A stretch of 64,000 bases of DNA from Patiria miniata. Taxonomy: Eukaryota; Echinodermata; Asteroidea; Valvatida; Asterinidae. The notes beneath the pieces were generated by a model that made no database searches, had not been told where the DNA came from, and saw only the letters and a list, made by a program, of their open reading frames with translations. A program made the position numbers and the translations under genes. The stretch spans positions 11,098,927-11,162,926 of the forward strand of contig NW_024037063.1 of the NCBI RefSeq assembly GCF_015706575.1, given 5' to 3'. Position 1 is the first letter of the stretch. Each line of letters begins with the position of its first letter. This document shows, piece by piece, positions 25,601-40,600 of the stretch.

Positions 25601-28600
25601 CAATCGCGAGTCCAATCACAAGTCCAATCACAAGTCCATCACAAGTCCAATCACAAGTCCATCACAAGTCTAATCACAAGTCTAATCAAAAGTCCAATCA
25701 CAAGTCCAATCACAAGTCCAATCACAAGTCCAATCACAAGTCCAATCACAAGTCCAATCATAAGTCCAATCACAAGTCCAATCACAAGTCCAATCGCGAA
25801 TCCAATCACAAGTCCGATCACAAGTCCAATCACAAGTCAATTCACAAGTCCAATCACAAGTCCATCACAAGTCCAATCACAAGTCCATCACAAGTCTAAT
25901 CACAAGTCTAATCAAAAGTCCAATCACAAGTCCAATCACAAGTCCAATCACAAGTCCAATCACAAGTCCAATCACAAGTCCAATCATAAGTCCAATCACA
26001 AGTCCAATCACAAGTCCAATCGCGAATCCAATCACAAGTCCGATCACAAGTCCAATCACAAGTCAATTCACAAGTCCAATCACAAGTCCATCACAAGTCT
26101 AATCACAAGTCTAATCAAAAAATCGCAATTCCAGTCACAGGTAACAGTGGATGGCCAATGACCAAGGAGTAGCCTTGTCACAGTTCATATCAATAGCTTG
26201 CCTCTTGAAATGAAGCTGGCTGACTTGTGATTGACTGAGGACACCTTGATTGCGAGAAGTGACCTTCAACAGTAACTTACCGGTACAGATATATTATTTT
26301 TATACATGTACATGTACTTTGTCAGTGACGTTAAAGACGTATTAAAGTCACATGATCAGATATTTCTCATGGTAAGTTGAGGAAATTTGGGCCCCGGCCA
26401 TCTACTGATTGGCAGTCAGCCATGGGCACTACTGGGATTAAATGTAAACTTGATTGACATTGGTCATCAAAAACTGGCTATGATGCTGGCCCCAATTTAT
26501 CACCTGATCACCAGCAAGTAAATCGCACCATACAATTATTGTTTTTTATCATACAATGATAATCCTTTTTCTTCCCCAAATATACACATATTCCATCTTC
26601 ACTGATGTAATGCTACAAACAAATTACATGTACATGTGTACTCACTGCTTAACAATGCTTAATGGAAAACCAGAGCCAAAAATGGCAAGTAGAGCATGCA
26701 TCAAAATCATTTCACAGTATATACAGTCCACTTTGGATACACTAAAGCACATATGAAAACCTCCCCAAAACATCCTGTCTAGAATCAGTGAAAGGAAAAC
26801 AAGTTGTAAATTGCATTACTTGTTCACAAACTGATAAAAAAAGATTCCCAATCACAATATAATGGGAGGTGATTTCTAAAGTGTGTTCAACTGAACGGCA
26901 GATATACATGTACTACATCATTGATGAAAACATTCCCCAGCCAGTCACAAAACCGACAACTGGGGAAAACACAGTGCATGCTTAAAAGGTATAGGACATC
27001 ATTTGTCATCTGTGATGCGATCAAGCTAAATGAGTCGTTTGTCGTCTGTGGTCTTTTTTTTATATTTCTTTTTACAGATTTGAAGAGCACAATCTTAGCA
27101 TTACTGATGTGAAAACCGCATGCTGATACCATCTTTAGTTAAAAAATCATGGAAGTCAGAACACCAAGAGATGTGATGAAGTGATGTGATGAAGTGGCCC
27201 TATTTTGGCCTGTATCTCCAAATGAAAGTTCCCGACAAAGGACTCATTTAGCTTGATCGCATCACATTTGTGCATTTTTTTGTTTGACAATGTTTGAGTT
27301 AACAAAAGTGCTCAAAATCTAAAGATGGGTGCTTTACAACTAACCTGATGAAGTTTCAGCTCAGTGAATGTTGTATATTCCGAGAAAACAATATTCTAGG
27401 ATTTGATTCAATTCAAAAGTTGCCGAGTAATGTTTTGAATTGCGCCCGAAATCAGTGTCCGGGACACTTTCTCATTCAGCTGATTGCAGCTATGCGATGT
27501 CACGCACCAAAACTGACGAAGAATAGCAACCGTGCGCACGTGTGCGTCATGTCAACGCTTGCGCGCACTCATTCATCGCTTCGCCGAATTAAAAACGAAC
27601 TACTAATGGAAATTTCCAATAATGTGTCTTTAGACACATTGTTGGAAAAGGCCTTCTTTTATTTTCTTCAAAATGACAGCATGCCAGAAAAAATAATTTC
27701 ACAGGGAGTTTAGTATCACTACTTTCTTTAAACCAAGTATGTTTTTCAACAATAATTTCATCAGTTACTTTTTGGACAGCTGCAATGATGGACTCTACCT
27801 TCAGCTTTAAGAGTATCATCCAATGAAACAGGTATGAAGATTTTTATACGACCTGATAAATTATTAAAGGCAGCAGGATATTGGAAGGTTTCGGTTCTGA
27901 TGATTTAAGTGGGTAGTGGTTGACATCAACCAGATGCCAATACCTGGGAATCAAACTGGTTTCCTGTGGGGGCAGAAGCTGTGAGTTTACGAGACGTTTT
28001 CATGTTTTTCATCCACAGAGGTGCAAATCCCTGGTGATATGGTGAGAATAATGGTGTGGAGATTTCATGTCTTGCCAAAAAGGGGAGAAAATCGACACTC
28101 TGGGTTCGGGAGAAAAAAGCTTGATGATTTTTCATTCAGTGGACTGGAAACCAAAGGATCTAACAAAAATCAAGGCAGGGGACGGAAAATAAATGTATGG
28201 CTCGAGTTGACATCAAGTCTGTCAAAAGTTAAATCATCAGTTCAAATTGAATTCACTGTTGGAGAGAAATTTACCAACTATTTACAATTTAGCATTTAAT
28301 TGGAACAATCAAATTTTATAGTGGAATTACAAGCTGATGTGGCAGCTCATTTTTGATTTTGTGTGACCAGATTTTGTGTCTAATTTCACACTCCACACGT
28401 TCATTAAAAGCATAACACTTAAATAACAGTGGACGCACAATGACTAAAGAGTGCCATTGTCACAGCTCATCTGCATAGCGTGTAACTTGACACAAGACTA
28501 GTTGACTTTGCAACTCTGGCATTTGTCTGGGTAGATCTGTGTTTGGATCAGTGAGGTTTATGAAACCCTTACTTTGTTTCTGGCTTTGTCCTTGCCTCAA

Positions 28601-31600
28601 GCCCAAGTTTCGCAGGAATTCCTGACATACACCAACCATTCGCCTTCTGTGACAGTACTCTGGGTCCCTGTCCCCATAGATGCAAATTATATGCATGACG
28701 TGTATAGGTGTGAATCTTGCCTCGTGAATTCAAAATCACAACGGTTATGGCTGCGCGCAACCAGCCTGTTGCAAAATGGGAATAGGCCGCGCCACAAAAT
28801 GCAATTTCCGAGGTGATGAGATTCGTTTTTGCTGAATTCGAAAGTGTCTCTGGCAAATATCAGTAAAGAGACGATTTTGCGTACTTTTTGTGGTAAGACA
28901 AGAGTGAGTTTTTTTTATAATCGTGTGTTCAATCAACGTCCATGAACAAAGCTAAGCAACAATTCAATAAAAAAATAACCATGATGCACGCGTACAGAGG
29001 TGAGCCAATCAATGGCTTTCAATGGGAGCTAGCTACCGGTCCCCATATTTTAGGGGAGGGGGCAGGAAACATGTTACTGTAACAGGAATTGGGGTCTCAA
29101 TCATTGTCAATAATATCATAAACCAATACTGGAGTTTGTTGAGTCAGGGAACTAAAATCCTGACACTGGAGCCTGAACTCCAAGACTGAGATGAAGCCAG
29201 GATTTCATAAACACCTACAGACGTAGTGACTGCATCGAAATCAATTGGATAAAAGGTCTGAAAGATGCATATGAGCTAATCCAGCATTATGGAAGAAAAC
29301 GTAATGTCCGTGACACAGCCAATTAACCATGATATCTAATTAATGATTCAGAGAAATGATCCAAAACTCCTAGTCTGTAATCTCCTTGACCAAATTACTA
29401 GATAATGGATGCATACGATTTGAAATATACATTTTCAGCTTTAAAAGGCAGAGCTTTTAAAGCTCTGTCACCGACATTACATTTTCGTCCATAACGGTGG
29501 AATTGCCCACATCTTTAATACTATACAAACTGGGCACGTGTGGTCTAGCGGTGCAGCACAGGACTCATGATCATGAGTCTGGCCCAATTGCTAACAAAAG
29601 AGAGATGGGCACTCCGTTCCTGTGAACACAGGTTCGTCGCCTTTACTTTTACCTTTTACACAAATGTACATGTATACAGTTTTTTCTCGTATAGTCAAAA
29701 AGTCTTGATTTCAGACTAAAGTCTGAAAAATCTCATGGCTCACAAAATAAGGGGGGGGGGGGGGAAGGAGGGAGGATGGTAATTTGGGCAGTGGCTCATT
29801 AGACAAATGACAGAAATGATGCTAGCTATACCTCTTCCAACAGGTGTTCCTTTGCTTTCAAGGTATCTTGGTTGTGGTGCCGCAATGCTGCCAACTCATT
29901 GTTTAATTCTTCTAAGGAATTTTCCTGTAAACATATAGGAAACGCAGCAAAGACAAAAACATTAACTTGACCACAAGACTTCTTGATATCAATGTGCCTG
30001 TAAAAAGGTACTATACGGGTATATAGGCCTATTGTTAATTTTACTAAGATCGTACAATAACTGCTGAGCTAGATTTACTTAGCTATTGTTTCCACTCTAA
30101 AAACTGAATAGCAAGCTCAAAAATATACAATAATATGTATACATGTACCTACGTTTTACACAGACAAAAAGACCCACATTGACATTTTAATCACACTGGA
30201 AAAAAGCTGGCAATAGATGGCAGCAATTACTTAATGTTTTTGGGTACATGTTCAAGTGTTGATCTCAGCACATTTCAATGTTTAAGGATTTTAAACAGAA
30301 ATTGCATCATGTACCCATACACAGTAAATTGCAATAATAAATATGTGCTTGGCTGATTTTAAACAAGTAAAAATAATAATAATAGTGTGTATTTACAAAG
30401 AGCACATATCCACCAGGACTGGTGCTCAAGGTGCTACATCATTATTACCCCTGCTCATTGGGCCAATTAAACATTCCAAATACCATCTCAGCTCCCTGGG
30501 GAGTATACAGCTCGATGCAGCCTGTTAGGCGCAAGGAAGCTAATTCAATCACAATAACATGAATAACCATGTTTGCCCTCACAGGTACCCATTTACTCCT
30601 GGGTGGAGAGAAGCAATGAGTGACAAAGTGCCTTGCCCAAGGCACACGCATGCATAACCCCAGGCTGGACTCAAACCCACAACCTGCAGCTTTACCTGTA
30701 GACCAATGCCCTTAACCATGAGGCCACAGCACTCCACTAGAGTACGTTTCAAACCGAGCCAAAGGCAAGGGCCATTATCTGCAACCAAGCCCCTAGCCTA
30801 AACGTACTTGGCCAAGCACATATTTATTCCCATTCATGAAATTCAAAACAGGTTAAAAATTCACAAATTTCCCACTGATTTTGTTCAACAATATTACTGT
30901 TTTGTAAAACACCCCTCTGGCCATGTCTATGGTATGTGTCTGGCACGCGTAGTGCTAAAAATCTGCTCATATCGTGTACTGTGTGATGTGACGCAGAACA
31001 CAGGGGGTTTAAAATCACCCACGTGACCATGGTGACGGGCTCTCGACCAATATGAGTGGGTAAGTTGTCTAAGGTAAAAAGATAACTCCCTGCTTGTTGG
31101 AAAAGGTGTAGTACACGTATTTTGATACTTTACATACATGCATTTGTAGTTACCCCACACCCTGCACAAAACATGCATTTAAATACATGTACCAATTTTT
31201 AACCTGAACATGTAACTTAGTCTCAACAAATCTTTCTACCTTTTTCATTGTTGAGGGACTATATTGTAATGCATAGATAGAGTCAAACTTGTCCAAAGGC
31301 TTGTGAAAGTAGTACAACTTCAGACCCCTGATACCATCCTTAATCACCCATCCCCTCTCCTACAGGAGACATAATAGCCACTGACTTTCTGAAAAATGCT
31401 GTGTGAAGAAGGTAACCTTTCAGCACCTGGGTCTCTTTTACTGGACAAGTAAATGAATAAATGTACAGCCGTGTCTGAAATGGCATTTTACTATAAAATA
31501 TTCAGCCAGTTTGCCAAATCATCTCATGCAATTGATGGAGTAATTAAAAGATGCCATGGCTGTCTCTGCTGAATCAGTCAGGAAACGTAAATCACCCCTT

Positions 31601-34600
31601 TTTATCATCAACATTCAAATAGTCCGCTGATAAAGAACAGGCAGAGAATAAACGTCAGAACTCATTATTATTGTATGATATTTGTCCAGTGTGGTTGACG
31701 TTGACAGATTTATCTGTCACTGCAGTGTGTCACTTCGGAGGTGGTGTGAGATGGTGGTACAAGGGCACGATGTGACATGAATGTTTGATGAGGCAGACAG
31801 ATATAAACTTTTCAAAATGAAAGCCAGGCTACATTTCAAAACAAAACAGATTCATATTTATATTGCTTGCGAAAATGCAACTTAAACTTTATGTAGGCCT
31901 ATTGAGTTCACTGTGCACACTTGTACAGTTTTTGTATCTTGCTGTATCGACGCACCAATGTGGTGGTATTATCATGGGAAATTCATGAACAATCTGAACA
32001 GCAACTTCTGAAGTTTAAATTTTTGGGCTGGTTTCCTCGGTCATGTAGGGGTCATTAGAAGTCATTGCTTAAAAATGCACAAAATTTGACTTTCTTAAAG
32101 AAAAAAACATACAGGGATTGTTTTTTTACGATCATTGTAATTATAACGTCCATTCCTTCTCAATAATACTCCTTAATTTGAAATGTGATACTGCATTTTG
32201 CCAGGATAAGATTGTAACATTTTAAATTAAAGAACAATCATATTTTTGTAACTCATGGCGTGACAAATTGATGCTGTTCATGACGGATCCAGCTCTTTAG
32301 GAGCCGACCCGACCAAACCTACTAACTGGTCGGGTCCTCACGCATACTTTTGGAGCTTTTCTAAAGGGAGAGTGCATGTGTGCCCCAGGGGATTAAGATT
32401 GTTATCACCACTAATCCTATAATGAGTGTGATAAGAGATCCTGCCTGAACGATTCAGCTTACAATTTTGCAACTAAATACCTTGATATAAATTCATATAA
32501 ATATCTTATTATTTACGTGTGTGAAATGTTATTTTGTTTTCTTTTTTGAACGGTTAAATTCCATAAAGTAATGACAGAGAACGATTATTACATACAGATG
32601 CACATACAGTGTATGTACATGTACATGTACATGTCCATGTGGTCATATGGTAGTTCCAACACTCACCCAGCCAGCTGTGTTGTCCACAGGAGGTTGTTTA
32701 TTTAAGTGATTAGGGGGATTATCTTGCTGGACATGGGTGAAGTGTGTTTACTCAAGGACTCCCCACTGGGGTTGAAAAGTATGTGTGAATCCATCTAGGT
32801 TTTCTAAAGGGCTGTTCACGTAATGTTTTACCAAAGACACCGCATATAAACAAACGCTAAGGTAACACACATGTAGGTACCAGACTATTCCTCATTTGCA
32901 TACATGTTCCCAAATTTTGCACATGCAAATTAAATGATCCGATACCAGGGTGAGAGAGCAGGTAGTGGTAGGCGCGTACTGCTCGACACCCTGGGGATGA
33001 GGTTGCCGATTCCCGTACTACCCGTAAAAGCACACTCCTGAACATTACCAGTAAAAGTACCCCCTAGAAGTTAATATTTATTTTCAGTGCCTCTTGCTTA
33101 CTGTCTCCATGAAATAGACCTGTGTAGAAGATTAGCAGAAAACCATGCGTCCCAATGATAAATTGAGCTTATACATGTACGGTACATGTAGGTCGGGTAG
33201 ATGCAAAGTACGTCAGGATGCAAAAATTCATCAGGATTTTCATTGGCAGTCGCCAGCATGATACCGACCAAGACACAAGGGTGTTGAAGATGACCAATGA
33301 TTATGATGCAGTCTGCGGGGGAGTTATGACCCCCAGAGGCCCATTAGCGAGGTGTCTTGTGACTGGCCCATTGAGGGAGGGGGAAAGGGATGACTTATAA
33401 GCAGGTGGGATAATGATGAATAATTGAAAGTGACAATGAACAAGCGACAGATTAATAGGGATTTCTGCATCAAGCCCACAGTACGTCAATGACAAGTTGT
33501 TTCAGTTGGGCAAACTCCAGACCGCAGTTGAGTTGTGTTGGTATTAAGTCCTCATAAAAAATGTGTGCTGTTAGTTTACCATCTCATTTTGCAGGAGTAT
33601 TTATGGTTTTTAATTAACGTTACTGTCTCATTCCCTTCAGCCGCTCTTTTTCATTCTAAATAAGCTGCAGAGACTAAGCACATACAACTACTGTTTGTTT
33701 TTTAAATTTCCTCCACATCAAAAACATTTTCTTTGGAGAGGGGAAGGGACGACATCAAAAAAAAAAATTTCGAGCACAAATGTGAACACCTGTACACATG
33801 TACAGGGTGGTACAACTGAAAAGAAGGAAACCCACTCTTAACAGGAATTTTAACCCACTTAACTTATTTGAACTGTTTTTTTCTGCATCATGTAGTCAAG
33901 TATAGCTCTTCAACCATACGTGGTGAAAAATCTTTAAAAAAATTGCAAGAATAGTGTTATTATGATAATTTGAATACAAGTCACTAAAACCACTGTTGTC
34001 CACATGTAAGTCTTGTGTAGTGTTTTTGTCTTAGTCAAGCGGCTGGAATATTCTTGTACTTTTTTTTTTCAAAATAAGACTCATCTTTCGATTGCTTGTA
34101 CACAGCATTCCATGTGCTATAACTGCCCTGAGGAGGAGCCAATGACAAATTTTCCCCCCGAAACCTAAGCACAACTTCATCAAGTACAAAGTATATAATT
34201 CTGTCACATTATGATTGCCTGCACTATGCAGAATTTATAGTACTAAGATTCCTACTTATTCAAAAGCCAAACATTCAAAACTATTATTCTTGTTTCTTAG
34301 GCATGTTAGGGTTAGTTCCAGCTACTGTACATTGTACATGTATGTATACCTCCTTATATTTTGGTACAGCTATCAAACTCTTTTCCATGGCCAAAAAGAC
34401 AGCATAATATGTACATGTACATTTACATGTACATTTGCTGAAACCTTTCTTATTCCATTGAAAGGTAGCTTTGGATGAACTCACCAGTGATTGGATACGG
34501 TTCTGGTTTTGCCTTGTCACATCCTGGTAACGTTCTTCTGTGACTTGTAAACTCATCTGCAACTCTGAACTGGACCAAAAATCCCAGAAATGTACATGTA

Positions 34601-37600
34601 CTTGAAATTTGTACGATGGCAAAATCTGTATGATGCACGCAATATCAGCTTTTATGTATGGTTTTGTCAGAGGGCACCAGACAAAGCAGTGAATATGTGG
34701 AAGGTTTTCAGTTGTTTGTTTGAGATTTCAGATGAAAGTTACCCCCGAAAAAAAAGCTTAAATGAGCAAGATTAGCAGTTCTTGGAGGTACACCAACTTG
34801 CTAAATGTTTTATGCTGCCTGCTAATACAAAAAATGTATGTTGTCAATCTGTTCACATTTTTACTTACCACCGTTCTATATTTATTATTATTTTTAAAAA
34901 TCATTCCCTTATTCATCTAACATAAAAAAGGCAACAGACAATTGTACCTTTAGATTCTTGATTGTCATGTAACTTTGTGAGCATTTACATGCGTATTTCC
35001 CCGATATTTCCACTTGTGCCATGTGCAGTGCTATTTAGGCATGAGAATGATTTTCAAGAATAAACAGGAAAAATTACTGAAAATTACTGTAACTAAGGTA
35101 TCCAAAAAAAATAAAAAAAATACAAGAAATGTGATGCGATCAAGCTATTTTTTAATGAGTCGTTTGTCGACCCCGGTCAAATTTTTTTTATTACAGATTT
35201 GAAAGGAGCACAATCTCAGCATTACTGCTGTGAAAACTGCATATTGATACCATCTTTGGTTGAAAAAATTATGGAAGTCAGAACACCAAGAGATGTGATG
35301 AAGTGGCCCTATTTTGGCCTGTATAGATCTCCAAATGAAAATTCCCAACAAACGACTCATTTGGCTTGATTGCATCACAAATATTATTAGGCCAAAAAAA
35401 AAGTCTCCGGTTTCTGGTATGCGCGCGCGTCGCCATAGCCATGGGCGTCGGCAAAATGAATTTTTTTTTTTTCAATGAAAGATGATGTCTCAAAACCACC
35501 AAACTCACTGGTTTGACTGAAATCCTGCTGCTGCACAATTTTAACGTGTTTTTAGATTGGGTTATGGTCAAGAATAAGCTTTATGTGGCCTCTCTGGACT
35601 CCCATATATTTCCACTAAGTTTAGTCGGACACCATTTGCAGTCATCAGCCTACATTTGAAGCAAAAAAATCAGGTAAAAAAAAAAAAGCCGCGTAGCCGC
35701 ACCACTTTTTGGGCAAGCTCCATACCAGAAACCGGAGACTTTTTTGGGGGGCCTTAGGTAGTGACATTTTTTTCCAGGATCCACTTTAATGTTCAGGGGA
35801 TTTATGTGCATTTCTTTATTGTCATACAGTGGGTTTATTTTCCCTTGTTTTCTTTTTTACTGTGGACATAAACACAGCACACTGGCTGGGAGACTACCTG
35901 AGTTGTTCTGCTGCTGTTCTTGCCTGCGTCTCCTCTGTCAGCTGGGACTGAAGCCTGGCCCTCTCAGCTTCAAGCCGGCGCAGACTCTCAGTTACTTTGA
36001 TGGCTACGGACCCTGGCTCTGATATCTGGCGAAGAAAATTGCAAACATGAAGTAAAATTGGAAACATAGATTGCTCGGGAAAAAACATGAAATAGCGCAA
36101 TCAGGTCTAAACAGTACGTCACATAAATTCTTTATGAACACTAACTTGACTGAGCATGTCCGTTTTTAGTTCAGAAAATCAATGGTAAACAGTCGGAAAA
36201 TGTCCAATACTAAGGTGTAATATCGCCCTCTGTTACATATCCTCACTCATGTGGGTAACTGTAACATAAGCTTTCATGACATCTGAAATCATAGTAGTAG
36301 TTAAGTCTGTCACGAGCCAATGTGGCCCATCTGGCTGGCGTTTATCTTTGGTTTCAGTAGCATGAAACATGTTAAACGACTGAGGATAGTTCTACTCCCC
36401 CTGGATGGGATGCTAGTAATCGCAGGTTACTCCCCAGCTAATGCCGGTGCCCATTTACATGTATACTCCTGGGTGGAGAGAGGCAAGTTGGGGTGAAGTG
36501 GCTTGCCCAAGGACACAACATACCGGTATGGCCAGCAGCTGGATTCAAGCCCCTGATCCTCTGATCATGAGTCACAAACTGTAACCACTAGACCAAACTC
36601 CTTATCTCAAATCATGACTTTCTCTTAATACTGCATGTACCGGTACGTGCACATCTTTCCCACAGAACTTCTTGAATACTTCAAATTCCTCCACTGTGCG
36701 GAAAACCTACATGTATGGCAATTCCTTTGTACAAGTACTGTGAGTTTTAGGAGGCATAATGTACAGTGTATTATTATGTTGTGGCAATGTCCTTTCATTC
36801 TTAGTTAGAAATTAAGAAATGCTTACAGCAGATATATCAGTTTACTGAATCAGAGATATAGGTTGCCCAAAACCCCCTCTATTGTCTATTGACCACAATG
36901 CTAAACAAGATGTTGCCTCAGCACTAAAAACATCCCTAAAAAATACTTACAAATAAGTTAATTTCGAGACTCGTATTTGATTGGCTAATTCCTACAGGGG
37001 GATTCCAAGGTGAGCTATACTAAGTCCTACCTTGGTTATGAGTTGCCGTAAGCTTGTTGGGCTTGTACTAGTAGACAGTGCTTGGGTCAACGCACTATAC
37101 AGTGCAGTCCTCTCCTCTTCAAACTGCTTGACCTGTGTCTGTTTACAAACAACCAAACAAAAAAAAAAAACAAATTACATGTAGCCTTGCCAAACTTCCC
37201 ATTGAATCAAAATATTTCAAGGGACAAAAAAAGATCCTTGGTAAGAAATGATTATAAATCAATTTTTAACAATTTTGTCCTTCTTGCTTGATGTACATGT
37301 AAATGTAATGATACATTGTAAAATTACTGTTTGCTCAGTGCCTTACAGGTTAGAAAACTTCACCGTAGCCACTACGTACATGTAGCTATCTGACTATGGT
37401 AGGACTCGCACATGGCCATAGGGCTTAATGGGGTCAGCTGGCCAGGTTGAATTTGCCAGCATGGGTGTCACAGGGGGGGGGGGCACTTGCCCCCTGGAAA
37501 ATGATTTTAAAAAAAGAGGGGAGGGGGGGGGGAGGAAAGGGAAAAAGAGGTGCAAAGCCATCTTGCTGTTTATTTGATGAAAGGGGGGGGGGGGTAGGGC

Positions 37601-40600
37601 AAATGCTCCCCTGCTCACGCTCGGAAAAATGATAAATTGAGAATATTAATGAAAAAGTTGAGAAATTTTGGGAAAAATTTGCTTTGCCCCAGCCCACCTG
37701 GAAAAAATCCTGGCGACGCCCATGTCTGCCAGCAGTGGATACTGCAACCTTTGATATTTGATCGTGTTAATTAAGTTTTAATTTCAATACTTGGCTGGTC
37801 CTTTCACTGATTTAGACGGACTTGAATTTTTAAAGTTACGGTATGCTGGTTGTTATCTTGCCGTTGCCCCTCTCAGCAACCCCCTCCCCCATCAAAAAAT
37901 ATACTTAACTAGCCGGGGGGGGGGGGGGGGGGCTACTTTAGGAAAAGAAATTTCACGGCCTCTCCAAATGCAGCACTTATCAGTCCATTCTTGATTTACA
38001 AATCTGAAAGCTAAGCCCTTACTTCGGCTCCATTTTTTAAAAATAAATATTGTATTACAACTGTTGTGTTGAGCAAAAAGCACAACCAGCAATGAAAGCA
38101 CTCTCCAATATTACTTTCATTTCAAAAACAAATTGGGTGGAGGAGGAAAACCAAGTTAATTACATACGGGATGTATATATTTATCAACTCTTCACACACT
38201 TTGTTCCTGTATTCTTAGAATCAAATAGGATTAAATATATGTGAAGTAGTAACTTTATCTCAATAGACCTGTCAAAACACGATCTGCTGCGTATATAATA
38301 CATACAAATCAAGCATCAATTATGTAAGAACTGAACAAACAACTTTTTTTGCCAATGGACCTGTCATCGACACGTCCACTTCTTTTTACCCCAAATGTCA
38401 AATGAACAGGTGCATTAAACAGAACAGGAACTGTTAGCAAAGATGTGAAGAATTCTCCATTTCCTCAAATGTCATTCCCATTTGAAGCAGAACAAAACAT
38501 AAAAGCTTATAAATCATATCCTGAAAGAGAGAACTAAACTTGGCAATGCCCCCAGTGCTGAAGAAGCCATCACTTAAAGAATGTCCAAAGTATGACCACT
38601 TAAGATGATTATACTGCTGGGAGGCACGCACAGCCGGAAAAAGATTTGTCTCTTTTTTGTGTGCTAGTTCTTGCCATTTCTGTGTGTGAAAAACACCATT
38701 TAGCAGCTGTGGTTGATGGCATTTCAAAACATACCTCTCCATTGGCATTTTTTTGTAAATTTGTTCCCAGGCAAAAAGATACCTCAACATTTCTGACACA
38801 ATCTTGTCCACGTTTGTCAATGACTCTACTCTACTTGCAGGCAAAGGCATCCAGACACATGTTGGACCTTTCCTTTTCAGAACAAAAAGTTTTTTTCCTG
38901 AATATTCATCAATCAGCATTCGTTTTCACAATGTTTCTCAAGAGAATTCAGAATGGAGTCCAATGTATGATAATTGTGTAACGCATGCATAATACACGTA
39001 CAGCCCTTGCTACATTGTGTACTTAAAAAACGCATCATACATTTTGCATTTTTATTCAAATGTATGCACTATTCCAAAACATGCATTATACATGTATATG
39101 TACATGTATGTTGGAAATATTTGCTGGTAAATTCCTAATTTGTCTGAAAGCCTGCAAATTTGTTGGGTACATATTGCACAGTGGCACTTTCATTATTAGT
39201 TGATGCTTGTACACACTCAGTATGACCCCTTCAAAGCTTTACTCACAGCAAGAAATGCATCTCTTATACACAGATATTGAGCCTCAGGATTTATGTGTAG
39301 ACACATAACCATTATAAAAGATTTGAATTTAAGATTTGGCTAAAAACAAAAATACCACACCCCCCCTCAAAAAAAAAAACTACAGAAAAAAAAACTGTTC
39401 AGAAACAAAACGAGGGTATCTTGACCTTTTGATAAGACATGATGCAGGGATTAAAAATAAACCCAAGGCTGAATTCTAGTATTACTACACGTATGATTAT
39501 GAATAACATGGTCCAACAGCTAAAATAGACCCTTCTGTCATCTGTATACATAAAGTCACAAGTTTCTTGAAGCAAAGTATATGCAATCCTTGAAATGTAC
39601 CTTTGCGTTCCATTTAACTTGATTTGCAATCTTGATATTGCCAATATAAAGACCTTTTTGTGCCTTTTGGTTTTATGCTGATGCAAATTTCCATATTCAT
39701 AAATAAAACTGTGATGTCATTCAATGCAGAAACTTGAGTTCACATCTGCTTCAGTATAAAAGGTCACCAGAATTGTAGGGGTTTGCTGTGGCTATGTCTC
39801 TGGTTATGACAGTAAGACAATTTGACAAAACGTTATGCACAAATATTTTCAACAAGCAGGATTTGGGGTTTACATTTTGAAGAGAAAACCCTAATCTGAA
39901 GAGTGTGTTCCTAAAGTGACATCACAGCAACAGCGCCCTCAGAAGTCAGGAAAAATATGAAACATTTTCAATATTTTAAAAAGTGCAATTTGCAAAAAAT
40001 TTTTTACCAAAAAGGGATGTCTGATAAATGTACAATGGAGTACCGAAGTGTGACATCATTTAGAACTAGAAAGTGTAGTGCAAACCAATGGAGTACGCGC
40101 TCGTGTTGGTTCTTGGGCTGAATCACGCGCTAACGTCTTTTACACACATTTTGTGCGCGTGACGTATTCACTTCAATACTCCATGGGTGTGCACAATCAA
40201 AAACTTGGAGCTATAGTACATCTATGATGAAAAAAAAAATGTGTCAAGATTTAATTAACTTTAGATAAAATATATGCAGAGGCGCCTCTTCTGCCAGAAA
40301 AAAATCATGGGGGGGGGGGGGGAGGGAGGGAGGGGCTGGACATGGTTATGAGAGTAATAGTTTTTTTTTGGGGGGGGGGATATCCTCCCCTTTGGGTGTT
40401 AACCTGCTCATAATAACCTAGGAAAACACAAACATGTATGTGTTCACGTAGCCGCAACATCCTTTACTTAGTCTTTCACTCCACTATGCAAACCCTCCAG
40501 TCTTGTAAAAACTTCCTCACTTCATCAGAAACTGTTTAATTTCCTATGGGACTTTGAAGTCACATTATACGTACACTCTCAAACTGGGTCTAATTTGCTA

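Noticed and set aside
24422-25899. Very long open frames on both strands (up to 412 codons)
   Set aside because: They are produced by a 12-bp repeat without stop codons, are open on both strands, and lie in an intron of the coiled-coil gene.
37394-37697. Proline-rich frames around the G tracts
   Set aside because: Homopolymer-driven frames in repeat debris, open in several overlapping frames.
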